A DNA stretch of 32,944 bases. Source: a virus. The notes under the pieces are model-generated. The model ran no database searches. It saw nothing but the letters and a program-made list of their open reading frames with translations, and was not told the DNA's origin. The translations under genes and the position numbers were made by a program. The stretch is taken from the IMG/VR virus record IMGVR_UViG_3300025880_000050, positions 1 to 32,944 of that record, one strand, 5' to 3'. How positions within the stretch are numbered: the stretch's first letter is position 1; every line of letters starts with the position of its first letter. Below are positions 1 to 5,783 of the stretch, piece by piece.

Positions 1-210
1 TCCAAAGATAAGTTCCTCCGTTTACGGTTGGTATCGGAAAAGATACCCCCGTAGTGTTTGCACCTGCCCCCGTAATAACAATCCATTCGCCATCTTGAAC
101 CGCTGAACCTCCACCATTCGGAATCCAATCTGCCGCAACATTGGAAGCTAACTCAGGGCCAGTAGCAACCCCTGTTGACACGTACTCGCTGGGGTTCTGA
201 TTGGTCTGGC
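1..210. repeat. Terminal repeat block 1, left copy (pairs with 32218-32427)
   Basis: 210 bp aligned without gaps to 32218-32427 with 7 mismatches by eye. It encodes the conserved domain of the tail fibre that follows the variable cassette. Confidence 0.93.
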
Positions 211-868
211 CGTCAGTGATTTCTATCTGGACTTCAGTCATTGTTACGTCAACTGGAAGACCGTTAACACCAGCGGAGTTGCCATAGACTCTCCAGTAAA
301 ACCCGCCGCTAGCCACGTTGCTGTATGATTCTGTAATAAGCTGGGGCGTTGGCCCCACAGTACGGTCTCGACTTACATCACCCGGATCACCGGGCCATAT
401 CCTTAATAATATTTCTCTTGAAGCCGACACTAGAAATCTAGATACGATTTTATGTCCTGTAGCAGCAGGAATAGTCGAAGAAAAACCGGAATAATCTGAA
501 CTTGTTGTCCCGCCGGGATCACAGGTAAATGTATTCCCTGATAAGAGAACAGGAGCTACCCCAGCCCCTGCCGCCGTTTTTTGCCATGTCGATGCACTCA
601 TGTTCTGAGAATTAGCAACCAGATTCTCTACCCGCCTAGCACCCTGAAACCTTGGCTCTTGGCTCTCGACCGTCTTGATCAAGCCTTCAAAGTCTTCAAA
701 TGTCGCCGCAGTAGCGCGGGTGAACGTGGGATCAGTGCCAGTGGTTGCTGCTAGGGTGTTCTGGCCCTTCCAGTAGAACAGTGGGACGGGTGATACTGGA
801 CCACCGCCTCCACCCTGAATGACTGACCTGATGGCTTCAACTATTGGAGTTCTGATGGCCGTTTTCAT
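1..868 (-). CDS. Tail fibre / receptor-binding protein, N-terminal part (runs off the left edge)
   Basis: The frame is open from an ATG at 868 to base 1, giving 289 codons and no stop, so the C-terminus is missing. The ATG overlaps the small-terminase stop (ATGA), which fixes the start. About residues 45-80 (FTRATAATFEDFEG ... PRFQGARRVENL) are the N-terminal motif common in phage tail proteins that precedes carbohydrate-binding-like jelly-roll domains. A domain of about 136 residues follows with no close copy in the window. Then comes a second domain beginning QTNQNPSEYVSTG that is almost identical to one in the fibre gene at the right edge. Base 1 is the first base of a codon, as is its equivalent 32218, so the two partial frames join in register into a protein of about 959 residues. 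Role (family knowledge): host-surface recognition. Confidence 0.8.
   Translation of the reverse strand, partial: MKTAIRTPIVEAIRSVIQGGGGGPVSPVPLFYWKGQNTLAATTGTDPTFTRATAATFEDFEGLIKTVESQEPRFQGARRVENLVANSQNMSASTWQKTAAGAGVAPVLLSGNTFTCDPGGTTSSDYSGFSSTIPAATGHKIVSRFLVSASREILLRIWPGDPGDVSRDRTVGPTPQLITESYSNVASGGFYWRVYGNSAGVNGLPVDVTMTEVQIEITDGQTNQNPSEYVSTGVATGPELASNVAADWIPNGGGSAVQDGEWIVITGAGANTTGVSFPIPTVNGGTYLW
620..726. repeat. Terminal repeat block 2, left copy (pairs with 32837-32943)
   Basis: 107 bp aligned without gaps to 32837-32943 with 9 mismatches. It encodes the fibre N-terminal segment FTRATAATFEDFEG ... RVENL. The offset to the right copy (32217) is the same as for block 1. Confidence 0.9.
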
Positions 869-1239
869 TCGATCACCTCAATGGTCCACTTCGTATCAAC
901 CTCGATAGCCCCGCCCTCGTTGCCTGTCAGTTCTTGTTTGTCGCTGTACCCGTGTTTGGTCAGCATGAGCTTGACAATGCTTGAGTTGAAGTCGCTGGTT
1001 AAACCGCCGTTAGTCAGTGCTAGATGTTGTCCATCCAGCAAACTTTCTACGATGTCCGAAAAATCAGCCTTTTCTGGGTCGTCAATCCAGAGGTAAATCG
1101 TTGATCTAGAACGGTTTAATGCTTTTGTGAGCCCTACAATTGAAGGAACTACATGCCCCATTTCAAGGTATCCACCATCTACATAGGCTTGGGCCTTAAT
1201 GAGGGTTTCATCATTGTAGTCGGTGGGTCTGCCTCTCAT
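865..1239 (-). CDS. Terminase small subunit (P22 gp3-like DNA-packaging protein)
   Basis: 124 aa. The small terminase recognises the packaging site on concatemeric phage DNA and hands it to the large subunit. An N-terminal GRPTDY start is followed by a helix-turn-helix at about residues 31-52 (SIVGLTKALNRSRSTIYLWI). The C-terminal stretch KLMLTKHGYSDKQELTGNEGG is the typical ending of the gp3-type packaging family. The gene is followed with a 4-nt overlap by the tail fibre. It is not next to the large terminase in this layout. If the window ends are joined, both lie in one leftward late unit with the fibre and small genes between them. By analogy with P22, the packaging site may lie in or near this gene (inference). 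Confidence 0.82.
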   Translation of the reverse strand: MRGRPTDYNDETLIKAQAYVDGGYLEMGHVVPSIVGLTKALNRSRSTIYLWIDDPEKADFSDIVESLLDGQHLALTNGGLTSDFNSSIVKLMLTKHGYSDKQELTGNEGGAIEVDTKWTIEVIE

Positions 1240-1396
1240 TTAGTGAGCCTTATCAATTATCTGGTTACTTGCTTCATCTCATACGGTTTTGGGTATAAAT
1301 GCCGGCAAATATGGTGGTTTTTTATCAACTTGAGGAATATTTTAGATGATTTTCATAAAAATGAATAGTTTTCATGATTTATGCTTTGGTTATTGA
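1240..1396. other. Intergenic, AT-rich, no gene seen
   Basis: 157 bp between the small basic protein and the small terminase. Only very short frames are present (16 codons at most on the minus strand). It is a plausible place for a promoter for the terminase/fibre genes, but I found no convincing -35/-10 pair. Confidence 0.4.
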
Positions 1397-1558
1397 TTAC
1401 TTTTTGCGCTTTTTTGCCTTAGTCGTCCTTGCTGCCTGCTTGAATGCCTTTGCGCTGGGTGATCCTGCTGATCCTGCCTTACGCATTTTTTCGCCCGATC
1501 CTGCTGCAATACGTTTTTTCTTTGCGTAGATGTTTGAATAGAGCCCTTTTTTTGGCAT
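1397..1558 (-). CDS. Small basic conserved phage protein (53 aa)
   Basis: 53 aa, beginning MPKKGLYSNIYAKKKRIAAG, then GSGEKMRKAGSAGSPSAKAF, and ending in a lysine/arginine-rich tail. A GAGGA Shine-Dalgarno 8 nt before the ATG supports the start. Short proteins starting MPKKGLY.NI.AK.KRI.AGSGEKMR are recurrent in marine and freshwater phage genomes (recalled, not searched). No function is known. The strong positive charge suggests nucleic-acid binding or a structural role (inference). It lies between DUF1353 and the small terminase on the same strand. Confidence 0.72.
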   Translation of the reverse strand: MPKKGLYSNIYAKKKRIAAGSGEKMRKAGSAGSPSAKAFKQAARTTKAKKRKK

Positions 1559-1589
1559 GTTACATGTCCTCTGTTTTTTTAATGTTGGT

Positions 1590-1997
1590 TTACCATCGTC
1601 CTCTGGTCCAACCTCCAGCCCTCACCCCTAGCTTGTAGACGCTCCTAGTGATCTTGCTGACTCCCCTAGCCTCTAGTGCCTCTCTGAATATCTCGTCGCA
1701 GATGCTTCTTGATCCGAATTGGATCTGATACAGGTAGTCATGAACGGCAGCGGCTTTCCTTGATGGCCCGAATCTGTTGAACAGCCATCGTAAGAGTCTA
1801 GGGATTGAAGCGAAGTCGATCAGGGTTCCCGCTGGGACCGTAATGATGTGTTCTGATCCTTCAAAGGTGAAGTCATTGAGAACTTTGAAGTAGCCTGTCT
1901 TGCTGTCAGGGTGGTCCTCCTTATCAACGACCCTAACATCTAAGTCATTGAGGAATCTCACTCTGGGGGAATCTGTGGGACAAGTTTCATGTAGCAT
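1590..1997 (-). CDS. DUF1353 family protein
   Basis: Up to 135 aa. The core TVPAGTLIDFASIPRLLRWL, followed by PSRKAAAVHDYLY, is the signature of the DUF1353 family, common next to phage lysis genes and of unknown function. Two starts are possible. The ATG at 1997 makes a 40-nt overlap with the upstream lipoprotein gene. A GTG at 1961 gives 123 aa with a GTGA overlap of 4 nt and begins VRFLNDLDV. The second fits the coupled overlaps elsewhere in this operon and I slightly prefer it. The C-terminus (GVRAGGWTRGRW) is basic. Placement beside a lipoprotein and an endolysin suggests the lysis module. Confidence 0.82.
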   Translation of the reverse strand: MLHETCPTDSPRVRFLNDLDVRVVDKEDHPDSKTGYFKVLNDFTFEGSEHIITVPAGTLIDFASIPRLLRWLFNRFGPSRKAAAVHDYLYQIQFGSRSICDEIFREALEARGVSKITRSVYKLGVRAGGWTRGRW

Positions 1998-2221
1998 TCT
2001 GTCCCGTCTGAGCTTACTGCTGCCTCAGTGACTCTCATGCCTGCTTCTGGGCTTATCTGGCATTTACAGCCTGATGTGGAGGCATTGCTCTGTCCTGCGA
2101 ATGTCGTGCTGCCCTCTGCGTTAAAGCAACTGGCGACCTCTGTGGAGCTTCCTGCAAAGTATTCGCCAGCGGATGAACATGCTGATATGGCTAAGATCGT
2201 TAACAGTAGAAGTGCTTTCAT
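1958..2221 (-). CDS. Small predicted lipoprotein (possible outer-membrane lysis or exclusion protein)
   Basis: 87 aa. A short charged start, a hydrophobic core (ALLLLTILAI) and the sequence ISAC make a signal peptidase II lipobox with C15 as the lipidated cysteine. The mature part is serine/threonine-rich with four further cysteines (CFNA, CKC, CYM), which could form disulphides in the periplasm. It starts 9 nt after the endolysin stop. The position suggests an Rz1/o-spanin-like role, but the proline-rich composition usual for Rz1 is missing, so a surface lipoprotein blocking superinfection is an alternative. Function is inference; the lipobox is visible. Confidence 0.68.
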   Translation of the reverse strand: MKALLLLTILAISACSSAGEYFAGSSTEVASCFNAEGSTTFAGQSNASTSGCKCQISPEAGMRVTEAAVSSDGTECYMKLVPQIPPE

Positions 2222-2230
2222 TATATCGCC

Positions 2231-2608
2231 CTAATATGACCAGATGTGAGGTCGGGGTCTGCCGTCTTTAGCTGCGCTGGTGCCTAGATGTAGAAATCTA
2301 GCGTCACCCTTCTGATTAACACCGATGCCGGTAATTAGTGGGTGATTACTCGCTGCCGCATTGACCTTAAACGCAACCTCGTATGAAACATAAATATCTG
2401 CACACGTTCCCTCGTTATGCTCCCCTGGCGTTGGCTTTGCAGCCTCAATAGGATGTTTATCACAGCGATAGCCGCTGCTAATGATAAAAGGATCACCGAC
2501 CTGAGTGCGTATTTCTTGAAGGACATCAACAAACTCATCTTTGATTTCATTTGTGCCGCAACCGCATTTGCAGCCGAATTCTGATCGTTCAAAGTTTTCC
2601 CAAGTCAT
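2231..2608 (-). CDS. Endolysin, M15-type zinc peptidase
   Basis: 125 aa, a single peptidase domain of the M15 family (Peptidase_M15_3 type). It would cut the peptide part of peptidoglycan at the end of infection. Zinc ligands can be placed: H64 and D71 in GEHNEGTCADIY, and H107 in ARFLHLG. The fold start SSGYRCDKHP is also typical. The N-terminus holds CKCGCG (residues 13-18), which often starts these short M15 proteins. There is no signal peptide, so export needs a holin or similar. The start overlaps the small membrane gene upstream by 20 nt. Confidence 0.87.
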   Translation of the reverse strand: MTWENFERSEFGCKCGCGTNEIKDEFVDVLQEIRTQVGDPFIISSGYRCDKHPIEAAKPTPGEHNEGTCADIYVSYEVAFKVNAAASNHPLITGIGVNQKGDARFLHLGTSAAKDGRPRPHIWSY

Positions 2609-2750
2609 CTTTCACCGTCAAACACAGTGTGCTGAAGCCCTCATAATACCCTTTTTTGTTGATTATTTCCTCTGCTTTTAAGCATGAATCCATCGTTGGA
2701 TAGTCGCCAAATATTACGATAGTCCAGCCAATCAAGAATAATATTGTCAC
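2589..2750 (-). CDS. Small single-pass membrane protein upstream of the endolysin (53 aa)
   Basis: 53 aa from a GTG at 2750, which overlaps the NinG stop as GTGA and so is probably translationally coupled. It ends 20 nt inside the endolysin start. The first 15 residues (TILFLIGWTIVIFG) are a membrane segment or uncleaved signal anchor. The rest (DYPTMDSCLKAEEIINKKGY ...) is hydrophilic with two cysteines. Position and topology fit a lysis accessory, such as a small pinholin or inner-membrane spanin. No family is recognised, so this is inference. Confidence 0.6.
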   Translation of the reverse strand: MTILFLIGWTIVIFGDYPTMDSCLKAEEIINKKGYYEGFSTLCLTVKDDLGKL

Positions 2751-3241
2751 TGTAAAATCTCCTTAACCTTGCGCTTGTACAAGGCATTCAGTTCTTTCAG
2801 GTCGTCTATCGTGTAGCGTTTGGGCTCATGTGGACCCTCCAGCCAAGCTAATTTATCCGCGCCAATCTTGTCAATCAGCCTTATTCTGTATTCAACGATG
2901 TTGCCCGACAGTTCTCGATTGCATCGCTTACACTGTTTTGATGAATTTTCTTCTATAAAGCGAAGTTCTGGCGCAGATCCAACGCTCCTGTAGTGGCCGC
3001 AGTCCCACTGATTGGGGGTTGTGCTTGCCGGTTTGCCGCAACTAATGCATGGATCTGCGTTATCTCTCAGCCGAATAAAACGATTAAAAACCTGTTGAAC
3101 GTCCTTGACCCAATCTGACTTGGTCTTTAGCGCCAGCTTAATGCCCCGCTTCTCGACATTCCTAGCCTTCGCTACATGCTTCTTTGAGTCCTGAGTGTTC
3201 AGCCATTCAATTGAACATTTAACGCTGCAAACCCTGACCAT
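2747..3241 (-). CDS. ninG: NinG / Rap-like recombination nuclease
   Basis: 164 aa from the first ATG. The segment WDCGHYRSVGSAPELRFIEE followed by KQCKRCNRELSGN is the diagnostic HNH-like core of lambda NinG/Rap, which acts on branched recombination intermediates. The CISCGKPAS zinc motif precedes it. The ATG used here lies inside the N-terminal zinc finger: in the same frame upstream are CAWC (bases 3280-3269) and then CSVKC (residues 5-9 of the ATG form). The true protein should therefore start about 15-25 codons earlier, but no ATG/GTG/TTG exists in frame before the stop at 3325-3323. An ATG at 3342 with a good context is in the neighbouring frame. Confidence 0.85.
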   Translation of the reverse strand: MVRVCSVKCSIEWLNTQDSKKHVAKARNVEKRGIKLALKTKSDWVKDVQQVFNRFIRLRDNADPCISCGKPASTTPNQWDCGHYRSVGSAPELRFIEENSSKQCKRCNRELSGNIVEYRIRLIDKIGADKLAWLEGPHEPKRYTIDDLKELNALYKRKVKEILQ

Positions 3242-3331
3242 TGGCTGGTGGGCTGTGAACTTGGCCTTGCACCAAGCGCATTTTTTTATTGGATTAGGCT
3301 TCAGGTTGCTTCTTTTGATAAATCACCGCCC

Positions 3332-3529
3332 TCAAGACTCATGATTGCTCGAGTTTCGCGCCTTTGATTCTTCTGAATACCAAACGTCAGCCGCTTTGAT
3401 GATGTCATCAAGATATTGCATTGCTATAGGTTGAGGGTCTGCGCCTATTGGGAACCGCCTATCCATTAGAGCCAACTGATAGCATTGAATGATAATTTGC
3501 TGTTTCTCTGTCATGTTTTTCCTGCTCAT
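3332..3529 (-). CDS. Hypothetical protein (65 aa)
   Basis: 65 aa. The start overlaps the stop of the alanine-rich gene as ATGA, and an internal Met6 (MTEKQQIIIQCYQLALMDRRF) is an alternative start. Mostly helical and charged, with no cysteine pair or membrane segment. The repeated coupled overlaps place it inside the leftward nin-like operon. No family recognised. Confidence 0.6.
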   Translation of the reverse strand: MSRKNMTEKQQIIIQCYQLALMDRRFPIGADPQPIAMQYLDDIIKAADVWYSEESKARNSSNHES

Positions 3530-3756
3530 TTAATTAACTCCTCGTATCGTTTGACCAAATCAGCAACGTGACCAGCAGCACTACCAGCAGCAGCAACTTC
3601 GGCAGCAGCATAAGCATAGGCGGCATCAGCAGCCTCGGCAGCAGCAGCGGCAGCCCTAGCATCAGCCCTAGCATCAACTGAGTTAGCCCTTAATTCTTCT
3701 GTAGTAACGTCCTCGCCTGCCAACCATTTATTTACTAGTTCAATGTGTTCGTTCAT
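3526..3756 (-). CDS. Alanine-rich helical protein (76 aa)
   Basis: 76 aa. The middle (about residues 28-62) is almost all A, D, Y, E and R: VDARADARAAAAAAEAADAA, then YAYAAAEVAAAG. This arises from a GCA/GCC-rich stretch at about 3575-3675. The flanks (NEHIELVNKWLAGEDVTTEE and VADLVKRYEELIK) look like normal helices, so this is a real gene with an expandable low-complexity core. Shine-Dalgarno GGAG lies upstream of the ATG. Proteins of this type recur in phage early regions (recalled) without known function. Confidence 0.62.
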   Translation of the reverse strand: MNEHIELVNKWLAGEDVTTEELRANSVDARADARAAAAAAEAADAAYAYAAAEVAAAGSAAGHVADLVKRYEELIK

Positions 3757-3771
3757 TTGTTTAACTCCAAA

Positions 3772-3861
3772 TTAGTGCTGGTTTTTTGTGAGGACAGGAT
3801 TACCAGCAACCTGCATTTCAGGGAACAACCCCTTCCTCGGTTTATAGTCTTGTCGCGCCAT
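3772..3861 (-). CDS. Very short ORF (29 aa), uncertain
   Basis: An ATG at 3861, overlapping the end of the upstream gene by 20 nt, opens 29 codons (MARQDYKPRKGLFPEMQVAG ...). It fills an otherwise empty 85-bp gap in a densely packed operon. I see no Shine-Dalgarno, so it may be untranslated spacer. Confidence 0.25.
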   Translation of the reverse strand: MARQDYKPRKGLFPEMQVAGNPVLTKNQH

Positions 3862-4069
3862 GAGCAGGCGTGTAAGCGCCTTTTGGCTTTTCTTTTGGCC
3901 CATGCTGCCCGATATAAGGCAAGTTGCCTGCTGCCAGCCATTCCTCTATCAGAACCTTGGTCTCTGCCGCCTCTTCTAATTTTGCTGCCATTGTTTTGAC
4001 AGGTTTGAATTCTCGCGCCTTGGGCCTCTGTCGATTCCTGCTTGAAAGACTCTTTGCTCTATTTTTCAC
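3842..4069 (-). CDS. Hypothetical basic protein (75 aa)
   Basis: 75 aa, strongly basic at the N-terminus (MKNRAKSLSSRNRQRPKARE) and basic again near the C-terminus (GPKEKPKGAYTPAHGATRL). The middle LEEAAETKVLIEEWLAAGN may be a helix. The start overlaps the end of the upstream gene by 11 nt. It competes with ORFs in other frames over the same bases; strand, overlaps and operon position favour this one. Function unknown. Confidence 0.5.
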   Translation of the reverse strand: MKNRAKSLSSRNRQRPKAREFKPVKTMAAKLEEAAETKVLIEEWLAAGNLPYIGQHGPKEKPKGAYTPAHGATRL

Positions 4070-4262
4070 GTTTTTTCCCTTGTTTGGTCTGGTTGTACAA
4101 AAACATTGACGCTCCAGTGAGAAACATTGTCCACGCTAGGCGCTTATCTTCAGCATGTTCGAGTTCTTTTGCCACTGACAGTTCCTTTTTAAACGCCGCC
4201 CAGTGCTTCATGAATATTGTAGTGATTTTATCCGCGTCTGATCTTGCGCTACTCATGCTCAT
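4059..4262 (-). CDS. Hypothetical protein with a weak hydrophobic segment (67 aa)
   Basis: 67 aa. Met3 (4256) is an alternative start. The N-terminal half is helical (DADKITTIFMKHWAAFKKEL). The segment LAWTMFLTGASMFLYNQ (about residues 42-58) is moderately hydrophobic and could touch the membrane, followed by a basic tail. It overlaps both neighbours by 11-14 nt. No family recognised. Confidence 0.5.
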   Translation of the reverse strand: MSMSSARSDADKITTIFMKHWAAFKKELSVAKELEHAEDKRLAWTMFLTGASMFLYNQTKQGKKREK

Positions 4263-4566
4263 CCCTCTCCAGAATCAAATTAAGATCATGTGCAGCCCAC
4301 GCCGCCGTTTCGCTTAACAGCCCCGACATTGAAAGATGCCCAGCCTTCAGTTCTTCAGGCGTTAAATCCCTGTCATCGTGCTTGTATTTGCTGGACCTCA
4401 TTGCAACTTTTTCGCCCATTATTTCGCGGGTGTTGCCTAGCTTGAGCAGAATTAACTCCTTAACAGTTTCCTCAGTAATGACTATCTTTTCAGCCTTCTC
4501 GTTAATGTGATCTCGAATAACTCGACTCCACTTGTGAAGGCATGAATTCTGCTCAATGCTTCTCAT
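4249..4566 (-). CDS. NinB-like recombination-associated protein
   Basis: 105 aa. The opening RSIEQNSCLHKWSRVIRDHI resembles the R-(S/T)-(L/I)-xQN-xxxHK(L/W) start of NinB-type and related phage recombination proteins. The following TEETVKELILLKLGNTREIM and SSKYKHDDRDLTPEEL fit the same group of short nin-region proteins. Lambda NinB (Orf) helps load recombinase on SSB-coated DNA. This protein is shorter and the C-terminal half is less alike, so I assign it only to the group. The ATG overlaps the upstream stop as ATGA. With NinG downstream it supports a nin-like region. Confidence 0.5.
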   Translation of the reverse strand: MRSIEQNSCLHKWSRVIRDHINEKAEKIVITEETVKELILLKLGNTREIMGEKVAMRSSKYKHDDRDLTPEELKAGHLSMSGLLSETAAWAAHDLNLILERDEHE

Positions 4567-4715
4567 CTTAGAAACGCTCTGACAGCCTCTGAGGCGTTTT
4601 CCCTGAACTCCTTGACGTTAGCAGCAGGAAGCCAGACTTCGCACCTGACGAGCCCCAGAGAGGTCTTACGCTCCCTTTCGTTGGCCTTATGCAGTTTGTT
4701 CTTGTTATCTGTCAT
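4563..4715 (-). CDS. Short ribbon-helix-helix-like protein (50 aa)
   Basis: 50 aa (MTDNKNKLHKANERERK, then SLGLVRCEVWLPAANVKEF, then RENASEAVRAFLR). The pattern of a short beta strand (RCEVWLP) followed by two helices resembles Arc/MetJ-type ribbon-helix-helix DNA-binding proteins and short phage proteins with the motif R.E.WLP...V..FR. It overlaps the neighbour on each side (11 nt upstream, ATGA downstream). A regulatory role is inference. Confidence 0.55.
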   Translation of the reverse strand: MTDNKNKLHKANERERKTSLGLVRCEVWLPAANVKEFRENASEAVRAFLR

Positions 4716-5004
4716 TGTTGTTCTCGTCTGACTGCATTTCTCTCACTGCAAAGATGTCAGCCAGTGATGGCTCGTTTGCCATTATCATACGGCTGTAATG
4801 CGCTTTGTGATTGTTGTTCAGCTTAAAATCTTCTTCAGCGTCTGTTGTCATCAGGTAATCCCAGCGCAGGTTTTCCCACAGAGTCGCTATGCCTAATTGC
4901 CTGTCTGGGTGCCTATTTCTATACGCCTTGCACTGAAAGACCAGCGTTGAATAAACGTGAGGATTTGCTGCATGAAATTCTTGAAATCTAGCTAAGTTTG
5001 ACAT
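4705..5004 (-). CDS. Conserved phage protein of unknown function (99 aa)
   Basis: 99 aa. The order FQEFHAANPHVYSTL, then IATLWENLRWDY, then DFKLNNNHKAHYSRMIM is a recurrent signature of a small protein family in phages and mobile elements (F.EFH..NP.VY ... RW ... FK.NNN...YYAR). It carries no catalytic motif that I can name. It sits next to the replication-O-like gene, so a role in replication or recombination is possible. A Shine-Dalgarno AAGGAG lies upstream of the ATG. Confidence 0.68.
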   Translation of the reverse strand: MSNLARFQEFHAANPHVYSTLVFQCKAYRNRHPDRQLGIATLWENLRWDYLMTTDAEEDFKLNNNHKAHYSRMIMANEPSLADIFAVREMQSDENNNDR

Positions 5005-5016
5005 TGTTACTCCTTG

Positions 5017-5394
5017 TTATTTGCTGCTAATGGCTTCCATCAACTGGAATCTGTCCTTGCCTGCTGTGCGTATTCGTTTCTCTCTCGCAATCACCAGCAA
5101 CTCGCTGTCTGTCATCTGCCCCAGCTTCTTTGGTGCCGGTTTAGTGTCAGCTATCGTTGTATACTCGTCTGACCAGCCCTCATTGTTGAGCCAAGTGCTA
5201 GGGTGCGAAATAAAGCAACGCTGGCCGTTGACCCACGCATCGTCATCCTGAACCCTTATAGTAAGGTGATCTAGAATAAACTGCTGGACGGTCGGGGTAA
5301 TTATTCGAGCCTTAACCAACTTCTCCCAAGTTCTTCTTGCCTGCCCCTTGCTGGCCTTGCGGGGGTACAACTCCCAAAAATCATCAAACGCCAT
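5017..5394 (-). CDS. Replication protein, O/DnaT C-terminal-like
   Basis: 125 aa. FDDFWELYPRKASKGQARRTWEKL followed by WVNGQRCFISHPSTWLNNEGW matches the C-terminal region of phage replication-initiation and helicase-loader proteins (F..FW..YPRK..K..A...W ... FI.HP.TWLN...W). In longer relatives an N-terminal DNA-binding domain precedes it. Here only the C-terminal domain is present, so origin recognition would need another protein. It may recruit host helicase to the phage origin. A Shine-Dalgarno ATAAGGA lies upstream of the ATG. No phage helicase or polymerase is seen, so the phage would use the host replisome. Confidence 0.72.
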   Translation of the reverse strand: MAFDDFWELYPRKASKGQARRTWEKLVKARIITPTVQQFILDHLTIRVQDDDAWVNGQRCFISHPSTWLNNEGWSDEYTTIADTKPAPKKLGQMTDSELLVIAREKRIRTAGKDRFQLMEAISSK

Positions 5395-5415
5395 TTTTAT
5401 GTCCTTATGAAATAA

Positions 5416-5429
5416 GGGGCCGAAGCCCC
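5416..5429 (-). terminator. UUCG-capped hairpin between the first two leftward genes
   Basis: On the minus strand GGGGC-TTCG-GCCCC forms a 5-bp GC stem with a very stable UUCG loop, followed by TTATTT. It could be a partial terminator/attenuator or an mRNA-stabilising stem. The U tract is weak. Confidence 0.45.
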
Positions 5430-5435
5430 GGTTGA

Positions 5436-5702
5436 TTATGACTCTGCCCTAACAATCTTGAGGCTGGCAATTTCAGCCCTGGTGCTGTGCCAAGATTCTG
5501 AGAATACGTCCATGCTCCTCTGGTCCCTAGCCATCAAACCTTGAATTTGATCAACGTAGTTCTGAAGGTCTGTTATCTCGCAATCCATGCAAATGAACAA
5601 TCCGTCATCAAACTCAATGTGCGATTCAGACTCGCCGCCACATTCGCAGCAGGGGCATTCAATATCTGGTTGAGATTCCCATTCTCGAAATTCTGGACTC
5701 AT
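5436..5702 (-). CDS. Zinc-binding hypothetical protein, first gene of the leftward operon (88 aa)
   Basis: 88 aa. CPCCECGG (residues 17-24) and CMDCEI near residue 38 make two cysteine knuckles fitting one zinc site. The rest is helical (DLQNYVDQIQGLMARDQRSM). A clear Shine-Dalgarno (AAAAGGAAAA) precedes the ATG, and the promoter with the palindromic spacer lies about 50 nt upstream, so this is the promoter-proximal gene. No family recognised; a regulatory or nucleic-acid role is possible. Confidence 0.65.
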   Translation of the reverse strand: MSPEFREWESQPDIECPCCECGGESESHIEFDDGLFICMDCEITDLQNYVDQIQGLMARDQRSMDVFSESWHSTRAEIASLKIVRAES

Positions 5703-5755
5703 GTGATTTTCCTTTTTAGTTGATTTGAAATTACGTTCTTCGTTGCTATGTGCCT

Positions 5756-5783
5756 ATTATCCATGTCCGGTCATGGATGTCAA
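5756..5783 (-). promoter_or_regulatory. Leftward early promoter with an 18-bp palindromic operator in the spacer
   Basis: Minus strand: TTGACA (5783-5778) is a perfect -35. GATAAT (5761-5756) at 16 bp, or ATAATA at 17 bp, is the -10. The bases between and overlapping them, TCCATGACCGGACATGGA (5777-5760), are a palindrome with 16 of 18 symmetric positions. A repressor bound there would block RNA polymerase directly. Transcription would start near 5749 and reach the ATG at 5702 after a leader of about 45 nt. Confidence 0.8.

Noticed and set aside
3526-3756. The alanine-rich repeat as a CRISPR or iteron array
   Set aside because: The repetition is codon-level low complexity within a gene, with no regular unit and spacer.
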